Positions 41,301 to 50,435 of a stretch of 64,000 nucleotides of DNA are shown here, in pieces. The notes beneath the pieces were generated by a model that worked only from the letters and a program-made list of their open reading frames with translations, was not told the origin of the DNA and did not search any database. Position 1 is the stretch's first letter. Every line of letters begins with the position of its first letter. The position numbers and the translations under genes are program-made. The DNA is from an uncultured Collinsella sp. GTDB taxonomy: Bacteria > Actinomycetota > Coriobacteriia > Coriobacteriales > Coriobacteriaceae. The stretch lies in assembly GCA_947001705.1 (NCBI GenBank), contig CAMQHT010000006.1, positions 1 to 64,000 of the forward strand, written 5' to 3'.

Positions 41301-42758
41301 ATGGAAGCGGAAAAGAAGGCGTTTAAGATCACCAAGCGCGAAATTGGCTTTGTGCTGGGTATCGTTGTCTTTTTGCTGGTGAAGTTTCTTCCTTTGGCGG
41401 AGCTGAGCTCGACGGTCGAGCTCACGGTCGGCGGTCAGACCTGTCTGGCACTGACGCTCGCCACGGTGGTGTTCTGGGCATGCGGTGTGGCGCAGCCGGG
41501 CTTTGTGGGCCTGCTCTATTGCGCGCTGCTCGTTCTATTCAAGGTGTGCGTGGACGACACGGGCGCCGCGAGCATCTCGGCGACGGTCGCCTCCACGTTT
41601 AGCTCGTGGACCAAAGCCACCATGTGGCTCGTCATTGGTGCCTACCTCATCGCCAGCGCGGTCAAGGAGTCGGGCCTGGGCGAGCGCATCGCCTATGCGT
41701 TTATGCTCAAGTTCGTGCGCGACGCCAAGTCGCTCATCATCTCGATCTTCGCGCTCACCTTTGTGCTGTCGCTGCTGATCCCGCATCCGTTCCCCCGCGC
41801 CTTCCTCATCCTCGCCGTCGTCTCGGTCATCGCCGAGTCCGCCGGCTACGGTGACGACGACAAGGGTAAGCTCGGCTTCCTCGTGTTTGCCGCTGCTGCC
41901 CCGGGCTCCATGTTCTTCCTGACGGGCGACTCCACACTCAACCCGCTCGTCGCGCAGTACAGCGCCGAGGCCGGCGGCATGAGCCCGTCCTTCGTCGACT
42001 GGTTCCTGTACATGAGCGTGCCCATGCTGGTCGCGCTGCTGTGCACCCTGTTCCTGGGCCTCTTCTTCTTTAAGCCCAGCAAGGAACTCGTCTACGATCG
42101 CGAACAGATCGTGGCCAAGCAGGCCGCGCTCGGCAAGCTTTCCGTCAAGGAGATCCGCACCATCGTGTGGCTTGTCATCGCTATCGCGCTGTGGCTCACT
42201 GTCTCGGGCGATTACATCGGCTGGGTCACCCTGGCCATCGGCGTTGCCCTCGCTATGCCCATCGTCGGCGAGGTCCTCACCCCCGCCAGCTGGAACGCTG
42301 TCGACATCAAGTCCCTCATGTTCCTGACGGCCGCCATGGCCGTGGGCTCCGTGGGCGGTGCCACCGGTATGAACGCCTGGATCGCCGATGTCGTGCTTCC
42401 CAGCTCCGTGCCCGAGAACATCTTCCTGTTCGCCCTGCTTGTCGCCGCGCTTTCCATGATCATCCACATGTTCATGGGCTCGGTCATGGCCGTGCTCGGC
42501 GTGTGCGTGCCGGCGTTCATCAGCTTCGCGGCCGGCTCCAGCGTGAGCCCGCTCGCCGTGGCGCTCATCGTCTTCACGTCCATCAACATCTACTACATCC
42601 TGCCGTTCCATAACCTGCCGATCCTTATCGGCGAGGGCAAGGACGCCGGCGGCTACACCTCCAAAGAGGCCATGCGCATGGGCATTCCCCTTACCGCGGT
42701 CGTCTTTATTGTCGTGCTGGTCGAGGCCGCCTGGTTCCATCTCTTTGGCCTGATGTAA
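41301..42758 (+). CDS. DASS/SLC13-type anion permease
   Basis: A 485-residue membrane protein with about 11-12 hydrophobic segments and two hairpin-like repeats typical of the DASS/ion-transporter superfamily: 'MWLVIGAYLIASAVKESGLG' in the first half, LTGDSTLNP (in the position of the Ser-Asn-Thr substrate motif), and 'MFLTAAMAVGSVGGATGMNAW' in the second. Family members import di- or tricarboxylates and related anions. It precedes UbiD by 143 nt and may supply the aromatic or unsaturated acid that UbiD decarboxylates, or exchange it with product (inference). ATG 41301 follows a G-rich site. Confidence 0.85.
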   Translation: MEAEKKAFKITKREIGFVLGIVVFLLVKFLPLAELSSTVELTVGGQTCLALTLATVVFWACGVAQPGFVGLLYCALLVLFKVCVDDTGAASISATVASTFSSWTKATMWLVIGAYLIASAVKESGLGERIAYAFMLKFVRDAKSLIISIFALTFVLSLLIPHPFPRAFLILAVVSVIAESAGYGDDDKGKLGFLVFAAAAPGSMFFLTGDSTLNPLVAQYSAEAGGMSPSFVDWFLYMSVPMLVALLCTLFLGLFFFKPSKELVYDREQIVAKQAALGKLSVKEIRTIVWLVIAIALWLTVSGDYIGWVTLAIGVALAMPIVGEVLTPASWNAVDIKSLMFLTAAMAVGSVGGATGMNAWIADVVLPSSVPENIFLFALLVAALSMIIHMFMGSVMAVLGVCVPAFISFAAGSSVSPLAVALIVFTSINIYYILPFHNLPILIGEGKDAGGYTSKEAMRMGIPLTAVVFIVVLVEAAWFHLFGLM

Positions 42759-42901
42759 GCGGTCGAGCGCTTGGGCTGTAAGCAGCCGAGTGCTCGAACT
42801 GCGAGTGGCCGAGCGCTCCATCTATGAGCGCCGCGGCCCCACTACGTTACCCAGCTCGGCGGCACTCCCGCCGCCGGGCACTCTCCCGAAAGGAGCACGC
42901 T

Positions 42902-44389
42902 ATGTCCACTACCGATGCTTCCCAGATCCACGACCTGCGCTCCGCGCTCGACTTTTTACGCGAGATGCCGGGCCAGCTTCTCGAGACCGACACCCAGGTC
43001 GATCCCGATGCCGAGGTTTCGGGCGTCTATCGCCACGTCGGTGCTGGCGGCACCGTTATGCGTCCGACCAAAGAGGGTCCGGCGATGGTCTTCAACAACG
43101 TCAAGGGCTTTGACGATGCCAAGGTCTGCATTGGCATGCTTGCCAGCCGCAAGCGCGTTGCCGCCCTGCTCGACCTGGACGAGGAGCACCTGGGCCTCGA
43201 GATTGGCAAGCGCTTCGAGAACCTGATCGCGCCCAAGCAGATCGCCGAGGGTGCGCACGTCGACTGTCAGGAGGTCGTGTACAAGGCGACCGACGAGGGC
43301 TTTGACCTGCGCAAGATCGTTCCCGCTCCCACCAACACGCCCGTCGATGGCGGCCCCTACATCACCATGGGCCTCGCCTACGGCACGAGCCCCGACGGCT
43401 CCCAGTCCGACGTGACCATCCACCGCTTCTCCTGCGTCGACAAGGATAAGCTTGCCATGTGGATTACCCCCGGCAGCCGTCACCTGGGCGCGTTCTTTGA
43501 CGAGTACTGCCAGCGCGGCGAAGACATGCCCATCTCCATCTCCATCGGTTTGGACCCCGCCGTGTACATGTGCTGCGGTTTTGAGGCTCCCACCACACCG
43601 CTCGGCTTCAACGAGCTGCAAATTGCCGGCGCCCTGCGCGGCCACGCTGTCGAGCTTGCCGACTGCGTCACCGTTCCGCAGAAGTGCATTGCCAATGCCG
43701 AGTACGTGCTCGAGGGCTACCTCATGCACGACGAGACCATCAACGAGGACGTCAACGGCCACGGCTACGCCATGCCCGAGTTCCCCGGCTACACCGGCGG
43801 CGCCAAGGTCTGCCCGGTGATCAAGATCACCGCCGTCACCACGCGTGTCAACCCCATTATGGAGAGCTGCATCGGCCCTTCGCACGAGCACGTGTCCATG
43901 GCCGGTATCCCCACCGAGGCTTCCATCTACAAGATGGTCGAGACCGCTATCCCGGGCCGCCTGCTCAACGTCCACGCTGCTCCCTGCGGCGGCGGCAAGT
44001 TCGTTGCCATCATGCAGTTCAAGAAGTCGAGCAAAAATGACGAGGGCCGTCAGCGCAACGCCGCCATGCTCGCCTTCTCGGCATTCTCCGAGCTCAAGCA
44101 TGTGATTCTGGTTGACGAAGACGTCGACATCTTCGACATGAGCGACGTGATGTGGGCCATGACCACGCGCTTCCAGGCCGACGTGGACCTCATCACCATC
44201 CCCGGCTGCCACTGCCACGTGCTCGACCCGTCCAACGATCCCGCGTTCGACCCCACGATCCGCGAGCATGGCATCGCCTGCAAGGCCATCTTCGACTGCA
44301 CGGTTCCGTTCGACCTCAAGAAGAACTTCATCCGCTCGCAGTTCATGGAGATCGACAAGGACAAGTGGGCCGCAGAGCTCGCTTTCTAG
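42902..44389 (+). CDS. UbiD-family decarboxylase (LpdC/gallate decarboxylase-like)
   Basis: A 495-residue prenyl-FMN-dependent decarboxylase. Visible family segments are 'VPAPTNTPVDGGPYITMGLA', FSCVDKDKLAMW, AEYVLEGYLM near residues 268-277 (active-site Glu strand), 'NGHGYAMPEFPGYTGGAKVC' and SCIGPSHEHVSMAG. The length and the 'LDEEHLGLEIGKRF' stretch fit the hydroxyarylic-acid decarboxylase group (LpdC/AroY-like) rather than ubiquinone UbiD. Expected reaction is reversible non-oxidative decarboxylation of an aromatic acid such as gallate or protocatechuate; substrate not proven. UbiX follows by 37 nt and supplies the cofactor. ATG 42902 follows GAAAGGAG. Confidence 0.9.
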   Translation: MSTTDASQIHDLRSALDFLREMPGQLLETDTQVDPDAEVSGVYRHVGAGGTVMRPTKEGPAMVFNNVKGFDDAKVCIGMLASRKRVAALLDLDEEHLGLEIGKRFENLIAPKQIAEGAHVDCQEVVYKATDEGFDLRKIVPAPTNTPVDGGPYITMGLAYGTSPDGSQSDVTIHRFSCVDKDKLAMWITPGSRHLGAFFDEYCQRGEDMPISISIGLDPAVYMCCGFEAPTTPLGFNELQIAGALRGHAVELADCVTVPQKCIANAEYVLEGYLMHDETINEDVNGHGYAMPEFPGYTGGAKVCPVIKITAVTTRVNPIMESCIGPSHEHVSMAGIPTEASIYKMVETAIPGRLLNVHAAPCGGGKFVAIMQFKKSSKNDEGRQRNAAMLAFSAFSELKHVILVDEDVDIFDMSDVMWAMTTRFQADVDLITIPGCHCHVLDPSNDPAFDPTIREHGIACKAIFDCTVPFDLKKNFIRSQFMEIDKDKWAAELAF

Positions 44390-44426
44390 TAAGTAGCCCT
44401 ACCGAGTAACTAAGTAAGGAGTTGTC

Positions 44427-45005
44427 ATGCCTGAGTCTTCTGTCCGTCCCCGTCGTATTGTCGTTGGCGTGTCTGGCGCCAGCGGTGCCGCGCTGGGTCT
44501 TGAGTGTCTCAAATGCCTGCGTCAGGCTGGCGCCGAGTCGGCGCTTGTCGTAACTCGCGGGGGAGAGATCACCATCGAGCAGGAGCTCGGCATGACGCTC
44601 GACGAGTTTGCCGCACACGCCGATGTGGTCTACGACAACAAGAACATCGGCGCCGCCATCGCAAGCGGTACCTATCCGGTCGACGGCATGATCGTGGCGC
44701 CCTGCTCCATGAAGACCCTCGCCGGCATCGCGAGCGGCTACAGCGAAAATCTGCTGCTGCGCGCGGCCGACGTGCAGATGAAAGAGCAGCGCCGCCTGGT
44801 GCTTATGGTGCGCGAGACGCCCTTCAGCGCCATTCATGTCGACAACATGGCGCGCCTGGCGCGCGTACCGGGCGTCATGCTCATGCCGCCCATGCTCACG
44901 TTTTACAACGGCCCCGTCACGCTCGATGACGCGGTGCATCACATCGCCGCCAAGGCGCTCGAGGCCGTCGGCGTGTCATGTGCAAACTATAAGCGCTGGT
45001 CATAG
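44427..45005 (+). CDS. ubiX: flavin prenyltransferase UbiX (LpdB-like)
   Basis: A 192-residue flavoprotein. VVGVSGASGAALGLE near residue 12 is the FMN-binding start; 'DGMIVAPCSMKTLAGIASG' and RLVLMVRETPFS are the conserved UbiX core, including the phosphate-binding Arg/Glu region. It joins a dimethylallyl group, usually from dimethylallyl monophosphate, to FMN to make prenyl-FMN. It directly follows ubiD, so the pair is self-sufficient for holoenzyme formation if the prenyl donor is available. ATG 44427 follows AAGGAG. Confidence 0.93.
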   Translation: MPESSVRPRRIVVGVSGASGAALGLECLKCLRQAGAESALVVTRGGEITIEQELGMTLDEFAAHADVVYDNKNIGAAIASGTYPVDGMIVAPCSMKTLAGIASGYSENLLLRAADVQMKEQRRLVLMVRETPFSAIHVDNMARLARVPGVMLMPPMLTFYNGPVTLDDAVHHIAAKALEAVGVSCANYKRWS

Positions 45006-45037
45006 GCGTCTTTAGGGTAGGATACGAGTAGTGTTTG

Positions 45038-45068
45038 AGCCCGCTGCCCCTGTGGGCGGCGGGCTTTG
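45038..45068 (+). terminator. hairpin between ubiX and the MerR gene
   Basis: AGCCCGCTGCCC pairs with GGGCGGCGGGCT (12 bp, one G-U) around CTGT, then TTTG. It is only weakly T-rich, so it may be a partial terminator that lowers read-through into the regulator gene. Confidence 0.55.
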
Positions 45069-45097
45069 TGCGCAAAAGGGATGTGTCGGGAGGACCT

Positions 45098-45967
45098 ATG
45101 CAGACGGGCATGTATGCGATTAGCGAGATGGCGAGCTTGTTTAACGTTTCGCGCCAAACGCTCATCTACTACGACAAGATCGGTCTGTTTAAACCCGCCG
45201 TGGTGAACGAAAAGGGCTACCGTTTCTATTCGCCCACGCAGATCCCGCTCATGCGTCTGATCTGCATGCTGCGCGACCTGGGGCTCGAACTCGACGAGAT
45301 TGACCGCCTGACCTCGACGTTCGACATTGGCGAGATGACCGATCACCTGCGCTCGCGGGTGCAGGCGCTCGATGAGCAGATTGCCGGGCTCAAAGCCGAG
45401 CGCGCGAGCGTACAGGAGCGTCTAAGCTTTTACGACGAGGCGGTTTACTGGCGCGAGCGCGAGGGCAAGCCGGAGCTCAAGCAATTCGAGCGTCGCTACG
45501 TGGTCTTTGAGGAGTTTCCGGGCGATATCGAGCGCGGCCGCTCGATGCTGCACCCTACGCTCATGCGGGCAATCCTGCGCATGCGTACGTTGACGGGCAC
45601 GCGCCCCATGCGCGGTTGGGGCGCCATGCTGCGTCGCGAGGCGCTGCATTCCGACGACCCTATCGCCGGCGCGGGCTCCTTTGCCGTGCTGCCGCGCGGT
45701 GTCGAGGAACTGCTGCCGAGCGATCCCGCCGAGCTGGCAGAGATCGGCATCGAGGTGCTGCCCGAGGGCACATACCTGTGCATGAGCCGCTGGGGTATGC
45801 CGTACGAGCCCGAGGGCATCCGCGCCATCGTTGCCTGCATGGACGAGCACGCGCTCCAGCCCGTTGGCAACGCTTTCGACTTTTGCTACCTCGATACCAC
45901 GAGCTACGACGAGTCCCACCAAGAGGACTTTTGCTGCATCCAAATCCCCGTTACCCTCCAGATGTGA
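45098..45967 (+). CDS. MerR-family regulator with effector-binding domain
   Basis: A 289-residue regulator. The MerR winged HTH is at residues ~5-75 ('LFNVSRQTLIYYDKIGLF' is the HTH), followed by the dimer helix to ~120, and a C-terminal ~160-residue domain of the BmrR/GyrI-like ligand-binding type. It sits downstream of ubiD-ubiX in the same direction. Ligand is unknown; an aromatic acid would fit the neighbourhood. ATG 45098 follows GGGAGG. Confidence 0.85.
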   Translation: MQTGMYAISEMASLFNVSRQTLIYYDKIGLFKPAVVNEKGYRFYSPTQIPLMRLICMLRDLGLELDEIDRLTSTFDIGEMTDHLRSRVQALDEQIAGLKAERASVQERLSFYDEAVYWREREGKPELKQFERRYVVFEEFPGDIERGRSMLHPTLMRAILRMRTLTGTRPMRGWGAMLRREALHSDDPIAGAGSFAVLPRGVEELLPSDPAELAEIGIEVLPEGTYLCMSRWGMPYEPEGIRAIVACMDEHALQPVGNAFDFCYLDTTSYDESHQEDFCCIQIPVTLQM

Positions 45968-46079
45968 CAAAGGGACAGTCCCTTTGTCACATTCGCGGCA
46001 TGGCTGCCGCCCAAACCGTCACAACATTCGATGAAAATCTCGAAAACGAGGAAAAGCGTCGAATGTTGTGACGCTTTTC
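45962..46079. repeat. composite repeat copy 2: GACAAAGGG hairpin plus double hairpin
   Basis: ATGTGACAAAGGGA (45962-45975) pairs with 45979-45992. It is followed at 46012-46079 by a 68-bp unit nearly identical to 41084-41151, with CGTCACAACATTCGA pairing to TCGAATGTTGTGACG and an inner CTCG-AAAA-CGAG stem, then CTTTTCC. It overlaps the MerR stop codon and probably terminates that transcript. Confidence 0.85.
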
Positions 46080-46162
46080 CTGTCTGTGCCGGCGAGCTCC
46101 TGTGCCATCTGGGGGTATAAGGCTAGCAAGTGTTTATTTGCGAGGCCAAGGGGGCGCCCCGT

Positions 46163-47032
46163 ATGGATATCGATAACTTTGAATGGTGGTATAGCGAGGG
46201 CGAGGCTCCGGACGAAGAGTGGGACGAGCCCGCGCCGTGTGACATGTCGAGCGACGAGGACGAGACCGGCAACGATACCGCTGTCGAGCCTGACGCCGCC
46301 TCCGATGCCGCCGAGTCCCTGACCTTTGAACAGGCCTGGGCCCAGGCCGAGGCCGACGAGGCGAAGGCCGATGCCACGGCCACGCTCGGCGAGCCGGCTG
46401 ATATGTCGATCTCGCCGGCAAAGACCCCACAGCCGCGCCATACCATCGACCCCGGCAGCACGGCATCCTTCAGCATACTCGACGTGCCCGCGCAGGGTGC
46501 CCAGGCGCCCGCCCCCACCCATCGCCCTAACCTGGCTCGCGAGGAAGACGCGGGCCGTCGCTCTCCGCTCGGCCCCATTCTCATCGCCTTTATGGCCGGC
46601 GTCATCGCTTGCTCGGCGATCGGAAATGTCTGGAGTCACGTGGAGCAACAGCGCAAAGACGCCGCCAAGGTCGAGATGTCTGTCGAGCAATCGCTCAGCC
46701 GTACGCGCTCGGTGCATGTGTCGGTCGAGGTCAAGGACGGTGCGACATGGGACACCGCCCGCGGCGACAGCCAGATGCTCATCCATATCGTGGGCCGCAC
46801 GCTCAAGGGACAAGCAATCGACGAGTACCAATACGTCAATTCCGAAGGTGACGGCATCGAGCTCAAGCCCGGCGACTACGAGCTCACGGTCGATGAGCCG
46901 CCCGTCGCCACCGACGGCACGCGTTACCGTGCCTCAAAGCGCATGGTTCCGGTGAGTTTTAATTCACAGGCGCCCGATACGGTCGATAGCACGCCGCAGG
47001 GCGGGTTTGACCTTTACGCTATTGCTCAATAA
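46163..47032 (+). CDS. unknown single-pass membrane protein with acidic N-terminus
   Basis: A 289-residue protein I do not recognise. Residues ~1-130 are strongly acidic and disordered-looking (EWWYSEGEAPDEEWDE at the start), then one membrane segment at about 135-158 (LGPILIAFMAGVIACSA), and a C-terminal domain of ~130 residues with beta-rich character. In that domain 'GRTLKGQAIDEYQYV' and 'ELKPGDYELTVDEPP' resemble a small Ig-like/carboxypeptidase-regulatory-like fold. The C-terminus is outside if the usual positive-inside rule holds. ATG 46163 (after AAGGGGG) is preferred to GTG 46130. Confidence 0.6.
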   Translation: MDIDNFEWWYSEGEAPDEEWDEPAPCDMSSDEDETGNDTAVEPDAASDAAESLTFEQAWAQAEADEAKADATATLGEPADMSISPAKTPQPRHTIDPGSTASFSILDVPAQGAQAPAPTHRPNLAREEDAGRRSPLGPILIAFMAGVIACSAIGNVWSHVEQQRKDAAKVEMSVEQSLSRTRSVHVSVEVKDGATWDTARGDSQMLIHIVGRTLKGQAIDEYQYVNSEGDGIELKPGDYELTVDEPPVATDGTRYRASKRMVPVSFNSQAPDTVDSTPQGGFDLYAIAQ

Positions 47033-47111
47033 CTGCACCTGTCGCTCAACCCCGCCGCCAAGAGTGGGACAATAGCCCTCGACACTGTTGTTTACTTTTG
47101 GAGGAAGTAGC

Positions 47112-48005
47112 ATGTCCACCGTCACTACCATCAAGCGCGGCGGCCTCACCGCGGCCATCGATTCCATGGGTGCCCAGCTCACGAGCCTTGCCCTCAACGG
47201 CAACGAGTATCTGTGGCAGGGCGACCCGGCCTTTTGGGGCAAGCACGCGCCCATTCTGTTCCCCATCGTGGGCTCGCTGCGCAACAACACGGCGACGTCT
47301 GCGGCTGGCACCTGCGAGATGCCGCGCCACGGCCTCGCGCGCATCGTCGAGCACAAGCTGGTCGAGGTCTCCGAGGACGGCTCGTCCGTCACCTACGAGA
47401 TCACCGACACGCCCGAGTCGCTCAAGGCTTTCCCCTTCCACTTTAAGCTCAACATGACCTATGCCCTAATCGGCGACGCCACGCTTACCCAGACCTTTGC
47501 CGTCACCAACACCGGCGACGTGGCCCTGCCGTTCTCGGTGGGCGGCCATCCTGCATTTAACGTGCCCGCCCCCGGTGCCGAGGACGAGACGTTCGAGGAT
47601 TACGAGCTGGCATTTACCGAGGCTTGGACCAACGAGGCCCCCATCATCACGCCCGATGGCCTCATGACGTTCGAGGGCAGCTACAAGGCCCCCGATAACT
47701 CGGACGTGCTGCCCATCACGCACCGTAGCTTCGATAACGACGCCATCATGTTCACCGATACCCCGGGCTCTACGCTCACGCTGCGCGGTCGCAAGTCGGG
47801 CCACGGCGTCAAGATCGACTTTGAGGGCTTTAAGTACATCGGCGTGTGGTCTGCCGCCAACGACGCTCCGTTTGTGGCGCTCGAGCCCTGGACCGGCCAC
47901 ACCACCATGGACACCGAGGACGATGTCTTTGAGCACAAGGTCAACACCATTACGCTGGCGCCGGGCGCTACCGACACCCGTTCCTTTAGCGTCACCCTGC
48001 TCTAG
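47112..48005 (+). CDS. aldose 1-epimerase family protein (LacX/YeaD-like)
   Basis: A 297-residue protein of the galactose mutarotase superfamily. 'GAQLTSLALNGNEYLWQGD' near residue 20 and 'HAPILFPIVGSLRNN' are the family opening; 'MPRHGLAR' and 'SVGGHPAFNVP' carry the catalytic His residues, and 'VALEPWTGHT' the catalytic Glu region. It would interconvert anomers of an aldose or hexose phosphate. Substrate is unknown; the LacX-like branch is poorly defined. ATG 47112 follows GGAGGAAG. A hairpin and a 103-bp dispersed repeat follow its stop. Confidence 0.85.
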   Translation: MSTVTTIKRGGLTAAIDSMGAQLTSLALNGNEYLWQGDPAFWGKHAPILFPIVGSLRNNTATSAAGTCEMPRHGLARIVEHKLVEVSEDGSSVTYEITDTPESLKAFPFHFKLNMTYALIGDATLTQTFAVTNTGDVALPFSVGGHPAFNVPAPGAEDETFEDYELAFTEAWTNEAPIITPDGLMTFEGSYKAPDNSDVLPITHRSFDNDAIMFTDTPGSTLTLRGRKSGHGVKIDFEGFKYIGVWSAANDAPFVALEPWTGHTTMDTEDDVFEHKVNTITLAPGATDTRSFSVTLL

Positions 48006-48010
48006 TGGTT

Positions 48011-48032
48011 CCGCCGTTCTAACGAACGGCGG
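48011..48032 (+). terminator. terminator stem after the epimerase gene
   Basis: CCGCCGTT pairs with AACGGCGG (48025-48032) around CTAACG, 6 nt after the stop codon. Confidence 0.6.
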
Positions 48033-48037
48033 ACCGG

Positions 48038-48174
48038 TCGACGCTGCGCGCCGCCCAGAGCGACAATTTGTCATTCAAAAGGCAAGGCATGACCAGAAGG
48101 TCTATGCCTTGCCTTTTTCATGCCAACTTGTTCGCTCTGGGTGGCGCTCGCTGACATTGTCAAAACATCGGCGT
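48038..48174. repeat. dispersed 103-bp repeat, copy 1 (homology to 48174)
   Basis: Positions 48038-48140 are identical to 54038-54140, and the match continues imperfectly to 48174. The unit starts TCGACGCTGCGCGCCGCCCA. It contains an inner hairpin AAAAGGCAAGGCAT-GACC-AGAA-GGTC-T-ATGCCTTGCC with a TTTTT end, and outer arms CCAGAGCGA/TCGCTCTGG. The rest of the 323-bp gap to 48328 is non-coding and ends with promoter-like TATATC near 48282. Confidence 0.9.
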
Positions 48175-48328
48175 CGCCGTTTCCGTCAAGGGTTTGGTGC
48201 ATGGGGGACAGGTTGCTTTGCGCCAATCGTCCCCGTGTGTCTATTAATTTTTCGCGCACATGCCGCGTTGCTGGTTGCGGGCGTATATCCTGTTTTATTG
48301 TCAGCAAAGCAAAACAGGAAGGCACCAG

Positions 48329-49255
48329 ATGCAACCTCGACTACAGCGCGACGCGTATACCCAGCCGGTGTGCAGCCGTCGCATCTTTTTGGGTAGCGCC
48401 CTCGCTGCGAGCGCAACCGTTGTCGCCGGCGCGCTTGCCGGCTGCCAGCGTCCGTCCACGCTGGAAGTGGTCCAGCCCACGACGGGCGGCGGTCGCGATG
48501 ACCTGTCCGATTCCGTTATCGGCAAGGATAAGATCCGCATTGGCATGGAGGCGGCCTACGCCCCGTACAACTGGCAGGTTTCCGAGGCCAGTGAGTACAC
48601 CATCCCCATCGACAATGTGCAGGGCGCCTATGCCGACGGCTACGACGTGCAGATCGCCAAGATCGTCTGCAAGGCCCTCGGCGGCGAGCCTGTTGCCGTC
48701 AAGCAGAGCTTCTCGGGCCTTATCGATTCGCTCAACAACGGCCAGATCGATCTCATCATCGCCGGCATGAGCGCCACGCCCGAGCGCGAGGAGTCCGTCG
48801 GCTTCTCCGACCCGTACTTCATTGGCTACTTTGGCCTGTTTGTAAAAGAGGGCTCGCCCTACCAAAACGCGACCAAGCTCAGCGACTTTAGCGGCGCCAC
48901 GGTGCTCGGCCAAAAGGACACGATGCTCGACACCGTCATTGACGAGATCCCGGGCGTCGTCCACAAAAATCCGGTCGATTCGGTACCCACGGTGTTCTCG
49001 AACCTGCTGCAGGGCACTTGTGACGCCGTGACCTACAACACCGAAAACGAGAAGGGCTATATGGCCCAAAACCCGGGCATCGTGCCCATTCGCTTTGCGG
49101 AGGGCGAGGGCTTTAAGCAGGAGGTTACGACAAACGTCGGCTGCCGCAAGGGCTCGGACAAGCTGCTCAAACTTATCGATAAGACGCTCAAGGGCGTCAG
49201 CCAAGAGGAGCGCGACCAAATGTGGGACGCGTGCCTCGACCGTCAGCCGGCATAG
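48329..49255 (+). CDS. polar amino-acid ABC importer, substrate-binding lipoprotein
   Basis: A 308-residue binding protein. The N-terminus has twin Arg R17-R18 (SRRIFLG), a hydrophobic stretch and a lipobox LAGC with C39, so it looks like a Tat-exported lipoprotein. The mature part is the family 3 solute-binding fold: RIGMEAAYAPYNW opens it and 'VGFSDPYFIGYFGLFV' is the hinge segment. Ligand is likely a polar amino acid. Permease and ATPase genes follow at 9 and 22 nt, forming a complete importer. ATG 48329 follows AGGAAGG. Confidence 0.88.
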   Translation: MQPRLQRDAYTQPVCSRRIFLGSALAASATVVAGALAGCQRPSTLEVVQPTTGGGRDDLSDSVIGKDKIRIGMEAAYAPYNWQVSEASEYTIPIDNVQGAYADGYDVQIAKIVCKALGGEPVAVKQSFSGLIDSLNNGQIDLIIAGMSATPEREESVGFSDPYFIGYFGLFVKEGSPYQNATKLSDFSGATVLGQKDTMLDTVIDEIPGVVHKNPVDSVPTVFSNLLQGTCDAVTYNTENEKGYMAQNPGIVPIRFAEGEGFKQEVTTNVGCRKGSDKLLKLIDKTLKGVSQEERDQMWDACLDRQPA

Positions 49256-49264
49256 GGAGGCAGC

Positions 49265-50413
49265 ATGAAAGCTATCAATCGTCTGGCCTCCTTTATCAAG
49301 GCCGACCACCGTTATGTGTATCTGGGCACGAGCGTTATCGCGGCGCTCGGCCTGGCATTTAGCCAGCGCAACCCCACGCCGCTGAGCTTCTTGGCGCCCA
49401 CGGGCGTGTTCCAGGACTGCCTCTGGGCGATTCTGTGGGCCTGGATTGTCGTATCGGCGGCAGCGCTCGTCACCAAGCTCATGCATTGGAACGACTATCG
49501 CCAAAAGTCGCCGTTTGCATCCGAGCGTTGCCGTCGCGGCGCGCGCCTGGGCAGCCATGTCGTGGTTGCCATCGCGGCGATCTTCTTTATCGACCGCTGC
49601 GTCATGTCGTTTATCGACCTGGTGCAGGTGAGCATTGTCTCGGACTCCAACCCCAGCGACTTTCTGTCGAGCTTGGTCTACATGACCTACAAGAGCGGCG
49701 ACTTCTTTATCCGCGGCATCGAGATCACCATCGCGCTTGCCACCTTCGGCACCGTCATCGCCTTCTTCTTGGCGCTGCTCTTTGTGTTCTTGCGCACCCA
49801 GACCTTCGACCGCGTCGACAACGACCTGGTGCGTTTCTTTAAGAGCATTGGCCGCGGGTTTGCGACCGTCTATTCCACCGTCGTGCGCGGCACGCCCATG
49901 ATGGTCCAGGGCCTACTCATCTATTACGCGGGCTTCACCGTTTTGCGCGGCATGGGCTTCGAGACCGCCCAGGCCAACCAGATCTGGAGTACCTTCACTG
50001 CTGGCCTCGTCACCATCTCGCTCAACTCTACCGCCTACATGATGGAGGTCCTGCGCGGCGGCATCGAGTCCATCGATCCCGGCCAGGCCGAGGCTGCGCG
50101 CTCGCTGGGCCTGTCGCAGTGGCAGGCTATGCGCAAGGTCGTGTTCCCTCAGGGTATTAAAAACGCGATCCCGGCGCTCACCAACGAGCTCATCATCAAC
50201 ATCAAGGATTCGTCGGTGCTCTCGGTCATCGGCGTGTTCGACCTCATGTACGCCACCACCACCGTCGCCGGCGTGTACTACCGCCAGATGGAGGTCTACT
50301 GCGTGGCGCTTGTGGTCTATCTGATCCTGACGCTCGTGGCGAGCCGCCTGCTCGAGGCCTTTGGCAAAAAGCTCGGCGCCGAGGCTCCGGCCACGCTGCC
50401 CAGCTCTAACTAG
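49265..50413 (+). CDS. polar amino-acid ABC importer, permease
   Basis: A 382-residue permease. The C-terminal ~230 residues are the His/Glu/Gln/Arg family permease domain, with '[16 protein letters not shown]' and the EAA loop '[20 protein letters not shown]' that docks on the ATPase. The N-terminal ~140 residues add two or three extra membrane segments, longer than the usual ~220-residue permease. It is the middle gene of the importer operon. GGGAGG precedes ATG 49265. Confidence 0.9.
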   Translation: MKAINRLASFIKADHRYVYLGTSVIAALGLAFSQRNPTPLSFLAPTGVFQDCLWAILWAWIVVSAAALVTKLMHWNDYRQKSPFASERCRRGARLGSHVVVAIAAIFFIDRCVMSFIDLVQVSIVSDSNPSDFLSSLVYMTYKSGDFFIRGIEITIALATFGTVIAFFLALLFVFLRTQTFDRVDNDLVRFFKSIGRGFATVYSTVVRGTPMMVQGLLIYYAGFTVLRGMGFETAQANQIWSTFTAGLVTISLNSTAYMMEVLRGGIESIDPGQAEAARSLGLSQWQAMRKVVFPQGIKNAIPALTNELIINIKDSSVLSVIGVFDLMYATTTVAGVYYRQMEVYCVALVVYLILTLVASRLLEAFGKKLGAEAPATLPSSN

Positions 50414-50435
50414 GCTTAAGACGAGGAGAATCATC

